Positions 19,463 through 31,090 of a DNA stretch of 64,000 bases are shown piece after piece. The stretch lies in assembly GCA_030704615.1 (NCBI GenBank), contig CM060731.1, positions 91,184,756-91,248,755 of the forward strand. The letters run 5' to 3'. Numbering within the stretch: the stretch's first letter is position 1; every line of letters begins with the position of its first letter. The notes under the pieces were generated by a model. The model ran no database searches. It saw nothing but the letters and a program-made list of their open reading frames with translations, and was not told the origin of the DNA. Made by a program: the position numbers and the translations under genes. The DNA is from Takakia lepidozioides (lineage: Eukaryota; Streptophyta; Takakiopsida; Takakiales; Takakiaceae).

Positions 19463-21086
19463 TGGGGACATCAACCTTGGAGCGTGGGGGAGGAAATGCA
19501 TGCTTAGCCCGGCTTAGCAATCCGATTGCAAAAACTTGTATTGTACAAAAATTTGTTATAAAGGAAATGGGTTCCAAATTCTGTGCGTCCTATTTTGTTT
19601 GGAATGGTGATGCATGGTGTGGTTGGCTAGTGTGTAGAATGCATGCTAGCTTACAAAAGTGGGAGAGGTAAATTGGGTTAATCGTGTGTTTGCGTAGTGC
19701 CAAAATCGGGTGACCCCCATCCAAGGGGCAAGGAAACTTGCGCCTTCTTTGGGAGTTCACGTGCTAGTGCGCACCTGGCGCGTGCGCGTACTATAACTGC
19801 GCTACCGAGGGGGTTGCCTTGTAGTGCGGGTTAACGCGGAAGCTACGTGCTTCCGTTCACGTACTATAATCGTGTAGCCTCGGGACGAAGCCGTAGTGCG
19901 GCTTCGGCGTGTTCCCGTACCTCAGGCCAGCATTCCAAGGCGGACCCAATTGTAGTGATTGGGGCGCACGGTTTGTTCAAGGTTATCTTCCTAGTCAAAG
20001 AGGGTTCCAGGTGAACCCTTGCTCAAGGTGATGCCAAAAGCGGCATCATGAGCGGTCGCAAGCAATGTTGTTGCAGTAAGGCGATTCGATCCTCGGGGAG
20101 GATCATTCCTTGGCCTTGAAGTAGGCCAAGAAGAGTGCACTGGGAGGAGCTGGAGAGGCTCCACCCTTGGCCGGGACTTGGAGGAAGTCGGCCGAACTAG
20201 CTAGTGGAGAGTAGAGTCAAGTGTGGGGTTTGGTTCTTTGCCATGGGACGCCATGGTACGGAAACAAACTCCTTGATGTGGGACGCCACAACTTGGATGT
20301 TTGTTTCTACAAAATGGACAAGTCGATGAGGACATCGACTCCCTGTTGGTAGGGGTGTGTGTCGCGGCCCTTTGCCTTGAGGGTAGGGGGTCGGGACACA
20401 TGAGGGGCTGCCCCTGTGGTGGGGGCAGCGGCAGCGATAGGTATGGGGGGCTGAAGCACCCTTGAGTGCCCAAGGCACTCAGGGAAGCGGAGGCGCTCAC
20501 TAGGTGGAGCCCCGCACACCGGGTTGCGGTGGGGGTGGCTCCACAAGGGGTGGTGGTAGCTTAGCGGGACTTAGTGGGGGTGGCATAGGACTCACCATGG
20601 GGGCGGAGACCTCGTGGTGGGAGTCGTGGGGAGTCTTGGGACTCATCACGGTCCATAGGGGCCATGGTGAGCGGGCCAAGACTCACCGCGACTCATCACC
20701 GGGAGTCGAGGGTTTTCGTGGTGGTTCGCCATAAAATGGCATGGCTGGTTGTGAAACCCCCGCGGACAGCTACAGAAGTATATATAGGGAGTAGTAACCC
20801 CGAGAACGGTGCAAGCCCGTTGGTGACCAAAAACTAGTGAGTAAGTGAGCGAGCCGGAAAGCGACCAAAGAGTGGGGAGCTGTTCCGGACTGCCATCTAC
20901 CAAAGGGAACTCTCCTAGTCCCAAATAGGTGGAGGGTTTAGTGGGAAGCGAAGGGGGACCGTTATGTCCCGGTGAGCAGCCGAAGCTCCAAGTTGGCCCG
21001 GGCGGCCAGGTTGGGAGTCAGGCGCGCGCATCAAAGCGAGTAACTATGACTTGAAGGGGAGCTTACCGAAGTGAGGTGCACGACAA
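19463..21086 (+). mobile_element. Probable 3-prime LTR and flank of the Ty3 element
   Basis: Just after the integrase stop is a purine-rich tract GTGGGGGAGGA (19485-19495), a likely polypurine tract. About 1.6 kb of GC-rich noncoding DNA follows, containing TATATATA at 20779-20786, as expected of an LTR promoter. No second LTR lies upstream in the window, so the boundaries are unproven. Open frames in it have no domain. Confidence 0.5.
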
Positions 21087-21653
21087 TTGTTCTCTCCCTT
21101 TGACGATCCTGGTTCAAAGTGCAATGTAACCAAGCAACCTCTACATATTGAAATGTGCGTCATTTATGGCCCTTGGCTCGCTCGTGTCTATCCATAGTGA
21201 TTTATTTGTCCAGGGATGACTTGTTCTTCCGCTCCAACAAACTCGTTCACAAAATGCTCTTCTTTCGCAGCAACCACCCGTTATTTCACAAAATGTTCTT
21301 CTTTCGCTCCAATCCATTTTTCACTTAGGGAATCCATTTGATCCGAAGTGTTTGAAAACTTGGAGTGAGGCCGCTTCTCTTGTCTTTCTTGCATCTCTAA
21401 CATGGGATACTCTAATGATAGTTTGGAACTGTTCGCAGTTGTGAGCATTGTTCAACCAACATTGTTCTCTCCCTTTGACGGTCCTGGTTCAAAGTACAAT
21501 GTAACCAAGCAACCTCTACATATTGAAATGTGCATAATTTATGGCCCTTGGCTCGCTCGTGTCTATCCACAGTGATTTATTTGTCCAGGGACGACTTGTT
21601 CTTCCGCTGCAACAAACTCGTTCACAAAATGCTCTTCTTTCGCAGCAACCACC
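21087..21653. repeat. 192-bp direct duplication
   Basis: 21087-21278 and 21462-21653 are nearly identical (TTGTTCTCTCCCTTTGACG to CGCAGCAACCACC), 375 bp apart. Only scattered single-base differences are seen. The second copy runs directly into the CACTA sequence at 21653. Confidence 0.88.
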
Positions 21654-21790
21654 ACTACAAAAGGAATTGGTTTTTTGTCACAGAATGGGGGTCACACTTT
21701 GCACAATCCACGGATCATATGACACATGTGTGGACTAGAAATGGCACAACCGGACCGGATGTGTCACACCTTATGTGGCTTAAGTCACAA
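21653..21790 (+). mobile_element. CACTA-like terminus
   Basis: CACTACAAAAGGAATTGG is the typical start of a plant CACTA (En/Spm) terminal repeat. Downstream, GTCACA/TGTCAC/TGACACA motifs recur (21676-21790) as subterminal repeats. No opposite end was found, so this is probably a fragment. Confidence 0.5.
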
Positions 21791-21948
21791 TAGAATAGTC
21801 AACGGCATGAAACTTAGGGTTGACCCCTATATATTTTCCGAGTTGGCACCCTGATAAAAAAAACCAATGCCGCATGGCATGATTAGTCCAAGTTCTGAAA
21901 TATCTGACTCAGCGTCACAAAAGGGGATGCGTGACATGAGCGTCCTAA

Positions 21949-21990
21949 GACAATGACAAAGACAATGACAGTGACAATGACAATGACAGC
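21949..21990. repeat. ACAATG/ACAGTG hexamer microsatellite
   Basis: Tandem GACAATGACAAAGACAATG-type units, about seven imperfect hexamers. Confidence 0.8.
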
Positions 21991-22189
21991 TCCTTCTGAG
22001 AGAGTGCTGATGAGAGTGCGCCCCAATCTGGGGTTTGGCGTCGTTTGTGTCTCCTGCTACTCCAGCTTTTCTTGCAACTCATGCCTTTTCTGCTGCACCT
22101 CATGATAGGGAGGGCCTTGTGGAGGAAGTGAAATATTTCGGGGTTAATGGTTACGGCTCCATGATTGGCCTTATTCACCTTCAATTTAG

Positions 22190-22440
22190 ATGACCTACCC
22201 TTCATCAGACGTTGAAAGGAATCCTCGACAGCGTGTGGAAGTTCGCCTTGCAGAGCAGGAGAGTCACATAACATACTTGGAGGACGAGAATCTAACCTTG
22301 AAAGAACGCATGTTCTTGTTGCAACATGAGCTTAATGAGCTGCGAAAAAACGCAGATGGAGGCGGTGCACGGCACTCACATTTTCCGAAATGGATTCAAG
22401 CCTAACGTTTTGCTGCACAACACCCTTGTCAATGTCAGAA
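22190..22440 (+). pseudogene. Coiled-coil fragment joined to a PPR fragment
   Basis: Residues 10-55 of the frame from 22190 (EVRLAEQESHITYLEDE, LTLKERMFLLQHELNELRK) form a leucine-heptad coiled coil. In the next frame, 22365-22440 reads HIFRNGFKPNVLLHNTLVNV, a recognisable PPR piece. The change of frame and the shortness suggest a mosaic fossil. I do not recognise the coiled-coil protein. Confidence 0.45.
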
Positions 22441-22500
22441 AAGACTCGTCTTTCTCCCTGGTCGTTTTCAGAGACCACTCTACAGTCTCCAGACTGCAAA

Positions 22501-22845
22501 TTACATAAGCTGGGTTAGCATCTATGTAAATCTGGACATGTTCGTTGTTCATCATCGTGTAGAGCCCAATGGAGCCCAAAACAACTTGCATGAATGTTGT
22601 TGAAAGCTCACTAGCACCCCTCAGGACCTTGTCAAAATGTTGATGCTGTCGGATTTTCGAGCACAAACCTCGGAGCAGACCTGGCATGAGTTTCTTAAAG
22701 CTCCTTCACGATGGTGGGACAACCGCGGCGTACGGAGCAGACCTGACATGATTTTTATAAAGATCCTTCACGATGGAAGGACAACCGCAATCGCAAGGTG
22801 AGAAGGAGTCCATAATGCTCTTCTGGCTCTTCTGGGCATGTGAAG
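22501..22845. other. Interval with a short duplicated motif, no gene
   Basis: The motif CGGAGCAGACCTG followed by ATGA and TTTTCTTAAAG/TTTATAAAG..CTTCACGATGG occurs twice (22672-22710, 22733-22770). No supported gene. Confidence 0.4.
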
Positions 22846-23120
22846 ATGCTTTGTGAGGCAGGGAGACTGAAAGAGGCTCTACAGACTTTAACCAAAGAAC
22901 ATTTCAGCAGATTCAGATATGTATGTATGTCACTTGCTTAAGTGCATCAAGATGAAAGGTCTGGAAGTTGGAAAGCAGGTGCACACCCACATTATCCAAA
23001 GTGGATTCATGCCAAGTGTTTTTCTCCTCAACACCCTTGTCAACATGTATGTTAAGTGCGGGAGCATCATGCATGCTCACCAAGTGTTCAAAGGAATGCC
23101 TCAACGATCTTTGCATTAGA
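22846..23120 (+). pseudogene. PPR fossil, first part
   Basis: Reads LCEAGRLKEALQTL, then in another frame LKCIKMKGLEVGKQVHTHII and VFLLNTLVNMYVKCGSIMHA to MPQRSLH. These are standard PLS-type PPR units (VHTHII.SG, NTLVNMYVKCG). The reading frame breaks near 22935. The sequence is nearly the same as parts of the copies at 27.7 kb and 43.7 kb. Confidence 0.8.
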
Positions 23121-24133
23121 AAAAAATTGAGGCCAAAGAAAGGTTGTCCCAACGTTCATATGTCCCCTATAACCGCTCAAGTCGGGTAGCGATTTTTAAA
23201 ATGCCATATTGCCATCGTGGCAAAATGGTGGAAAAATGGGTTCGATGATGACATTTCCACCATGGCAAATTGGTTCCACGGAGGATGACGTTTCCGCGGG
23301 AAGCGCCGGGTTCCCCCGCTTCTCGCCTCCCGCTTCGCGCGCGCTTCTTCCCCCAAGCCCTTTGCGCGTTTCTTCCATCGTGGTCCAATGCTCCAGGAAA
23401 CGCCTCTTCTGCTCAGCTCGAGCTTTCCCGCTCCACAAGCTCCACGCTCAAGCTCCCGCTCCACGCTGAAGCAGGTCTGTCCTTACTCACAGCTCAGTCT
23501 CCTCTTCAAAATTGATTAGCAGGTGATGCATCTAGCTTGTGACTATCTAGATCGATGGAATACTGTGTCCAACAATTAGCTACGTAAGGTCCTCACCATT
23601 TGCTGTATGTTAGGCCCACTGTCCGCGATATTCTAAGACAGGATAGCCTAGAACACCCCTGCACATTGCTTTCTGGCGACAGACATGGTGAAATGGAAGG
23701 GATGCACTCGACTTCGTGGTAGATGAAGCCAAGAGACAGGGAATACGATTGATACTCACCTTCACCAATAATTATTCTAACTTCGGTGGAAAGGCACAAT
23801 ATGTGCAATGGGCGAGCCAGTATGTTGGTATCCATCTGAATTCGGAGGACGGCGGCGTATGTGAAGAGCTGGGATTCTAATCATTTGTTGGAGGTGGGAC
23901 TCGAGGGCTTCTATGGCTCTGGAAGCCAGCAATCGTCACTTATGGAAGCAGTAGCGGGCTGGTCTAGTGCTTTTATCCAGGCAAGTGCTACCTTGTTTAG
24001 TTTCAATTCCTATGCAAGATGTCATGCGATTCATACGTTGGAGGCAATAGCGGGCTGGTCTAGTGCTTTTTATCCAGGCAAGTGCTACCTTGTTTAGTTT
24101 CAATTCAGTAGCAGGCTTTGATTCCAACATGTG
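23121..24133. other. Insertion inside the PPR fossil, with a short duplication
   Basis: No supported gene. A stretch rich in CCATCGTGGCAAAATGGTGG inverted pairs occupies 23200-23300. A unit of about 60 bp (GCGGGCTGGTCTAGTGCTTT to TAGTTTCAATTC) occurs at 23949-24008 and again at 24045-24105. The overlapping open frames at 23177-23515 occur on both strands and are probably chance. Confidence 0.5.
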
Positions 24134-25882
24134 GTAGGGTAGCGTGGGGAATGCTTTGGAGACCTATGAGCAAATGTTGCGCGAAGGGGTGAAGCCCAAC
24201 CACATCACATTTGTTTGTGTTTGCAATGCGTATGCAAGCCTGGGAGCTCTGGAAAAGGGGAAAGAAGTCCATGGTGACATCGTCAAAGCTGGAATTGTAC
24301 CAGATGTCATTATGAACACTGCCCTGGTGGACATGTATGCCAAATGTGGGTGCATTAAGGATGCGAAGGGAGTTTTCAACACTATGGCTGAATGAGATGT
24401 GGTGTCATGGAAGACTATGCTTGCAGGGTATGCACAACAAGGACGTGGTATGAAGGCTTGGAGACCTATGATCAAATGATGGGGGAAGGGGTGAAGCCCG
24501 ACCACATCACATTTGTGTGCATTTGCGATGCGTGTGCAAGCCTGACAGCTCTGGAAAAGGGCGAAGAGGTCCATGGCGACATTGTCAGAGCTACAATTGT
24601 ACCAAGTGTCATTATGAACAATACCCTCGTGGACATGTATGAACGGAGTTTTCGACAGTATGGCTGAATGAGATGTGGCGTCGTGGAGGGCGATGATTGC
24701 AGGATATGCACAGCAAGGGCGCGGGATGGAGGCTTTAGAGACCTATGAGCAAATGATGGGGGAAGGGGTGAAGCCCGACCACATAACGTTTGTTTGCATT
24801 TGCAATGCGTGTGCAAGCCTGGCAGCTCTGGAAAGGTGCAAAGTGGTCCATGGTGACATCGTCACATGTGGAATTGTACCCAATGTCATTCTGAACACTG
24901 CCCTGCTGGACATGTATGTCAAATGTGAGTGCATCGAGGATGCAAAGGGAGTTTCTGATAGTATGGCTGAATGAGATGTGGTGTCGTGGAGGGCGATGAT
25001 TGCAGGATATGCACAGCAAGGACGCGAGATGGAGGCTTCGGAGACCTATGAGCAAATGATGGGGGAAGGGGTGAAACCTGACCGCATAACGTTTGTTTGC
25101 ATTTGCAATGCGTGTGCAAGCCTGGCAACTCTGGAAAGGTGCAAAGAGGTCCATGGTGACATCGTCAAAGCTGGATTTGTACCAGATGTCATCCTGAACA
25201 TTGCCCTGCTGGACATGTATGTCAAATGTGAGTGCATCGAGGATGCAAAGGGAGTGTTCGACAATATGGCTGAACGAGATGTGGTGTCGTGGAGTGCGAT
25301 GATTGCAGGATATGCACAGCAAGGGGCTGGATGGAGGCTTTGGAGACCTATGAGCAATTGATGTGCCACATAACGTTTGTTTGCATTTGCAATGCGTGTG
25401 CAAGCCTGGCAACCCTGGAAAGGTGCAAAGAGGTCCATGGTGACATCGTCAAAGCTGGATTTGTACCAGATGTCATCCTGAACACTGCCCTGCTGGACAT
25501 GTATGTCAAATATGAGTGCATCGAGGATGCAAAGGGAGTGTTCGACAATATGGCTGAACGAAATGTTGTGTCGTGGAGTGCGATGATTGCAGGATATGCA
25601 CAGCAGGGGCGTGGGATGGAGGCTTTGGAGACCTATGAGCAATTGATGTGCCGCATAACATTTGTTTGCATTTGCAATGCGTGTGCAAACCTGGCAGCCT
25701 TGGAAAATGGCAAAGAGGTGCATGGTTGCATCGCCAAAGTTGGAATTGTACCAGATGTGATTCTGGACAATACCCTTGTGGACATGTATGCCAAATGTGG
25801 GAGCATTGAGGATGCGGAGGGAGTGTTCAACAATATGGCTGAACGAGATGTGGTGTCATGGAATGCCATGCTTGCAGGATAG
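24134..25882 (+). pseudogene. PPR array of tandem three-motif modules
   Basis: About six modules of roughly 300 bp (near 24144, 24440, 24680, 24985, 25290 and 25590) each read SW..MIAGYAQQGRGMEAL, ETYEQMMGEGVKPDHITFV, CNACASLAALE..KEVHGDI, VPDVILNTALLDMYVKC and AKGVFDNMAERDVVSW. These are P, L and S PPR motifs of organelle RNA-binding proteins. Three modules have TGA instead of CGA in MAERD (24393-24395, 24665-24667, 24972-24974), and other frame breaks occur near 24420, 25330 and 25880. Modules are very alike in DNA, which suggests recent unequal crossing-over. It is not a working gene. Confidence 0.88.
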
Positions 25883-25947
25883 GCACAGCAGGGGCGTGGG
25901 ATGGAGGACTTGGAGACCTATGAGCAAATGATGGGGGAAGGGGTGCA

Positions 25948-26322
25948 TTGAGGGCAACATCTATCCTCAAATGGGATGAACAGGATGCCGCGACTTATGT
26001 GTTACTATCAAACATCTATGCTGCAGCTGGCAGGTGGGATGATACTGCAAAGGTGAGAAAAATGATGAAGGTCAGAGGGGTTAGAAAGGAGCCAGGTCGC
26101 TTCTGCATTGAGGTTGGCAACAGGGTGCACACCTTCGTTGTAGATGACAAGTTGCATCCCAAAATTAAGGAAATCCATGCTGACCTGAGAAGATTGTCTG
26201 GGCAGATGAAGGAGGTGGGGTATGTGCCTGACACACGCTTTGTATTGCATGATGTGGGGGAGGAGGAAAAGGAATTTTCTCTTTGCCACCACAGTGAGAA
26301 GCTGGCCATTGGTTTTGCATGA
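25948..26322 (+). pseudogene. PPR C-terminal E and truncated DYW domain
   Basis: Reads YVLLSNIYAAAGRWDDTAKV, VRKEPGRFCIEVGNRVHTFV, then GYVPDTRFVLHDVGEEEKEF and SLCHHSEKLAIGF before a stop. The HSE of the cytidine-deaminase-like DYW domain is present. The CxxC zinc-binding half and the final DYW are missing, so the C-to-U editing function attributed to the family could not be carried by this copy. Confidence 0.88.
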
Positions 26323-27608
26323 TCCCTATGATACCTCCTCCTCCACTGAATTTACAATTGTTATCAAACATCTATATTGCTGCAGCTGGCAGGTGGGATC
26401 CATCTGAGCAGCAGAATGTTCTCTGTGCATTTTACCAGCGCCTAACAACAAGCTGTATGTCCCATCACATTTCACATGAGCTTGTTCTTCCTTGTACAAC
26501 AATTTGACACATAGAATAGTTTATATAGCTACCTGTTATGTGCTAACTCTCTTTCTCAAAAAGATGCAGAGAGAAAAGGGAGATTGTCAATGCCCAATGT
26601 GAGGGTGGCCTGAAGACAATATCCGTTTTCTGGTACAATGTCCGGGGGTATTCTCATCAGGCTGAGCCTGACCTCTCTGAACTTGTTTCCAATCTGTGAC
26701 ATGGGAGAGGCCATCATTGATGACCTCAAGGGTTTACCCACCCTCGGCACTAGACTGAAATTTAAACTCAGGGGCAACCTGAAGACACAAGGATAGCATT
26801 GTGGCTACTAAGAAATGAAGAAAGAAAGAATGTGGGTCTCTTTTGAACATATTCATGAAAGCTCACAGAACAAACTACCTTCAATTTCGAAGAGAAATAC
26901 GCATATCCGCATCAGTACTTTTTATCAAGACACATTTTGTTCAAAACAATAATATTGGTCACTGAGTTTATGTAGACAACTATTTTGGTTAAGAATCTTC
27001 AAATAATATGGAAAAACAAAATGTTAATGCAGAGAGGCAGACAAAATAAACGATTTGAATCTACACCAATTGCAAATAAAGATGAAAAAGATATCATATA
27101 AACAACATTCATAATCCAAATCAGATCATAATTCTGCTTGTTGTATCAAAATGAGCCACAATCATTACACCGGTCAAATGAATCTTGAAATGAAATACAG
27201 AGGAAAAATACAGAAAAATATAAAAATACAGAAATGGGTAACAATGGCTGGTTACGGTGAGCACTACCCTACTTGGCGGCTGACTGAAACGGGGGAGAAG
27301 AAGAGCGTCAGTGACAAGGGCACGTGCTGGAGGGGGAGGTTGCTCGCCATTCCACCTGACACCAAGCATATCATTTCAGCCTGCAAACGACATCCAACAC
27401 AGACAGCAGAAGTCCAATTGGACTAGGCTGTACACTAACATTAAGATTTCAAGCCTCAATAAGCAGCTATCTGATTCACAGCTTACCTTCTACCCGGCCG
27501 GCGCTGCCACTGCCGTTGCTGTCCCCCAGCCAATGCCCCCGACCCCGTGCTTGCGACCCTACGCCACCACACTACCTCCCTGCAGCTGACCCATGCTTGG
27601 TAAATCCT
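26323..27608. other. AT-rich stretch without a supported gene
   Basis: The minus-strand frame 26556-26777 and the frames at 27151-27589 show no domain. 26341-26400 repeats part of the PPR E region (TTATCAAACATCTATATTGCTGCAGCTGGCAGGTGGGAT, compare 26007-26040), a small internal duplication. Confidence 0.45.
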
Positions 27609-28830
27609 GCCAACATTATCACATGATCAAAGATCGTTGAGGCATTCTGTTGAACACTTGGTGAGCATCCATGATGCTCCCGCACTTAACATACATGTTG
27701 ACAAGGGTGTTGAGTAGAAAAACATTTGTTGTGAATCCACTTTGGATAATGTGAGTGTGCAGTTGTTGTCCAGCTTCCATCTTGATGCACTTAAGCAAGA
27801 GACAGACATATGTATCTGAATATGCTGAAATGCCTCCTTGTTTTGGAGTCTGTAGAGCCTCTGTCAGACTGCCTGCCGCACAAAGTATCTTCACATGCCC
27901 AGAAGTGCCAGAAGAGGCATTGTGGATTCCCTCTCTTGATCCTCTTTCAAAAGCTGTGGTCATGGTTGAGGTGCCTGATTTTATCAACTGTGTCACTGCA
28001 ACTGCTGTCTTTAGTTGACCATGTACCTATGCAGGTTTATTGTAGCTATTGATCCACATGGAATCATAGGTCATCTAGAGCTTGAAGTCGGCCCTCTTGG
28101 ATGAATCTGTCCACCCACACACTATCCCTGCTCCTTTGGCTATCCATGCCTCTGCAAAAATCATACATACATCCTTGCCTTGTTGCTATCAGCTGATAAT
28201 GATAGCCAAGAAAACACCCAACTCAACTTACTCACTATAGTTCCTATGCTCAATTGAATCTGCTACTCTCTGTAATCCATCATGCATTCACCTTTGCCTC
28301 CATTGTCCCACCATTGACTGGGGTCAGAAAAGTATTCATTCCACAGCCTCTCCTCGTCTCTGTTACCTGTTTCTGGATACTTCCCTGTTGTCACATTGGC
28401 AGTATCATGTCAAAGTCACTCCAAACTATCAAAGGTTCACTCAACCAGCTAACTTGCAGAATTCAACATGAAAATTTAGGGCCGATTGTGAAAAGAGGGA
28501 AAAACATGGTGAAATGTTTTGAAGAAGGTGCCTTCATTAGCAGTGCCTAAATTTATCAATTGTACCGCTGCTGCTGCGGCTTCCAGTTGACCATCTACCC
28601 ATGCAGGTTTCTTGTAGCTATCCTTCCATAGGGAATTATAGGTCTGAAATAGGTTGAAGAAGAAGGTGCCCTCACCACATTGTCTTTGACCTTGTGTCAT
28701 GACCCATGGAGGATTTGGCCGACCATCAACCCAAAAGGACCTCTGTGTGTGCTGCTTGTGTCTGTAGTCAGGTAATGTCGGATGAGAACCACTACGGTGC
28801 AGCTGAGCAGGCAGAGATTGAAACATGACC
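27609..28830 (-). pseudogene. OSB-PPR mosaic fossil, copy 1
   Basis: Read from 28830 downward: SLWKDSYKKPAWVDGQLEA (PDF-type motif), then ETGNRDEERLWNEYFSDPSQ-like text with WWDN near 28330, and ADFKL..TYDSMWINSY near 28100. This is the W..FF.dPsqWWDN...PDFK...LW pattern of OSB organellar single-strand-DNA-binding proteins. From 27996 it continues SREGIHNASSGTSGHVK and PPR text, LKCIKMEAGQQLHTHIIQSG and NTLVNMYVKCGSIMDAH, ending near 27620 at MPQRSLIM. Stops and frame changes separate the blocks; some may be introns. The same OSB-then-PPR order recurs at 43.1 kb and 57.2 kb. Confidence 0.7.
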
Positions 28831-29255
28831 TGTTAAGACCGAGCTGAATCTCCCAAGAACCTTGTAAACATCAGGAAGAATAACAAATCATGGTACTAAG
28901 AGCCCACATTTGCAGGATGGACAAAGTTCTTCACATCGTGCATTAAGAAAAGCCACACCTTGCGATTGCGCTTGTCCCACCATCGTGAGAGCTCCTGCTG
29001 TGTACTCAAAATCTGTGAACGTCTCCATCTGCGAATCGCGATCGGCCTGTGAAACCCCTCCTACGCTTCAAGAAGATAAAAAAAAACGGGCAGTTTGGGC
29101 AGTCTCGAAACACTTTGCGCGACGAATTCTATTGGCGATTTTCGGACGGGCAGTCCGGGCAGATTGACGAAATTTGACGACGAAACGTGGCGACGATGAC
29201 ATGGTGATGATGATGTGGCGACGAAAACGTGGCACTTTGGCACCCTATTCCTGCT
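28831..29255. other. Interval before the LINE fossil, no gene seen
   Basis: No domain in either strand. Contains a short direct repeat CGGGCAGTTTGGGCAG / CGGGCAGTCCGGGCAG (29088, 29147). Confidence 0.45.
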
Positions 29256-31090
29256 CTACGCTAAACTAGCTTCCGACCTTCGGTCGTCGCTAGAACTATT
29301 GTTCGAGTGATTGTCAGAGGGTGAGTGCCTCGTGCAGGTACGCTGCCAAGCATTTCTGATCTTCATAGGAAAGACTTCAGTGAGAGATTGGGTTCCACGG
29401 AATAGACAGTGGGATCTTCGACGGATCTCATAGTATAGAGGGCAATAGAAGAAGAAGTGTTCTTCAGTTTCAATTGCCTGGTTGCGCCCTGTGCAAGCTG
29501 GACATAGGCGGTCCTCCCGCTGCAGGTTTTCCCATCTGCCAGTCTCTATCCGTAGGTTGTGGGAGCCCACCCTGAACCGCCCCAATGCCCTCAGGAGAAA
29601 AGGAGATAAAGATGCCGAAAGGTAATTGGGCCGCAAGATTCTATCATCTCGGAGAACCAAGAATGTTTCGCGATAGAAATGGAGCTTTGTCGTGAGGTTG
29701 GGTAGCTTCCAAGTTCTCCGGACATGTAGTTCCATAAGCTCCCTTCGAATGAGTCTGTTGTGGTCGTGCTTGGATGTGATGTCCACCCCTTCTGGATTCA
29801 CTGGTAATAGTGAAGCAATAGAGAGTCCATGGCGTTCAAAAAAGGTATCCACGCGAGCATACCTGGATTGTTTGAAACCTGCATTGTTGAGCCTAATTGA
29901 TGTTGCGAGGGCTCCGGCCACAAGCCCCTTGGGGGGAAGGGCTTGTAACCTATGCAGGAAAATTGTAAGCCGAAGAGGGCCTCAGTTTGCAGTGGCACGT
30001 ATGCGAATTCTGCACTCAGGATGTGAGATGGAGTTGTGCCTCTTGCGCCAAGCATTGCTTGGAGAAAAGATGACTGCAATGGTTCCAGATTCTTTTCCCA
30101 CCAGGAAACTGGGACAGCAGGTGCCCATAATTCACAACCAAAAGTGGCATTTGGGGTGACAAACAGGCACTTCTTGGTTGGTGGATGGCGCAGATGTATT
30201 TGTTTGCATTTGGCCTGAAGGCGGATGGAGGCTGCCTTGCCTTTTGTCAATCTGTCCAGGGCAATTGCTGCAAACTGGAATTTGGGGGAGTGGATAACCA
30301 GACCCAGATACCTGTACGATTTGACTATCTCAACCTCCTGATTGTTGAGGAAGAATCTGCGGTCGGCCTGGCCATTGAAAACCATGATCTTGGTTTTGCT
30401 GCTTGCAGCCCATAGTCTTTGGAGAATTGTTCCAAGATGTGGAGACGTTGCAGGAAGACAGGAGATTGTGCCAAGAGGGCAACATCATCCGCGTAGAGGA
30501 GATCTGATTGTGTTGGTCCTCCATCCAATGGCACACCAACCCCATGGTTTTTTGAGATGTAAACCTCCAAGGTGTCAATGTAGATTCCGAACAGGGTAGG
30601 TGAGAGGGGACAGCCCTGTTTGACCCCAATGTTGACTCCCACCCTATGGAGCCGTTGGAAAAGAAGGTCACGAGGAACCGAATCAAAAGCCTTGTGAAAG
30701 TCAACGAAGCAGACATAAACCAGTTTTTTGTCAAAGCTTGCACGTTCCACCATAACCTGAAGAGTGAAAATGTGGTCAAGAGTGGATTTGTTGCGACGGA
30801 AACCAGCTTGTCCCTTAGCACGAATGTGAGAGGATTCAGCCCAATCCTCCAACTCCATGGCCACTACTGCCCCAAACAGTTTAGCCAGTAATGATGACAC
30901 CATAATTGTGCGATAGTTGGTCGGTGCGAGCCTGTCACCCCTCTTGAAGAGGGGGTGGATGATGCTCTTTGTCCACTCTGTTGGAAAGCCATGTTGCACT
31001 GCCTCATTGAAGAGGTGAACTATAAATGGGGCCAAAGTGGGTGCCGCGTGCTTGATGAATTCACCCTGTAGCCCTGAAATATCCAATGCC
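29256..31090 (-). pseudogene. LINE reverse transcriptase, C-terminal half
   Basis: The frame from 31086 reads GFPTEWTKSIIHPLFKRGD, NYRTIMVSSLLAKLF, GQAGFRRNKSTLDHI, YVCFVDFHKAFDSV, GVKQGCPLSPTLFGIYI and LLYADDVALLAQS (YADD at 30482-30500): RT motifs 2 to 5. About 30 residues are missing between RLHRVG and VNIGVKQG. The frame shifts near 30340 to YRYLGLVIHSPKF and again near 29850, and ends with a zinc-ribbon-like tail, RFRVGSHNLRIETGRWEN, CPAC...EEHFFFYCP (about 29570-29420). The endonuclease domain is absent. It is a 5-prime-truncated LINE of a kind common in plants. Confidence 0.88.

Noticed and set aside
20197-20924. Overlapping open frames in the GC-rich region after the Ty3 element
   Set aside because: No domain, frames on both strands; GC-rich composition and LTR-like position explain them.
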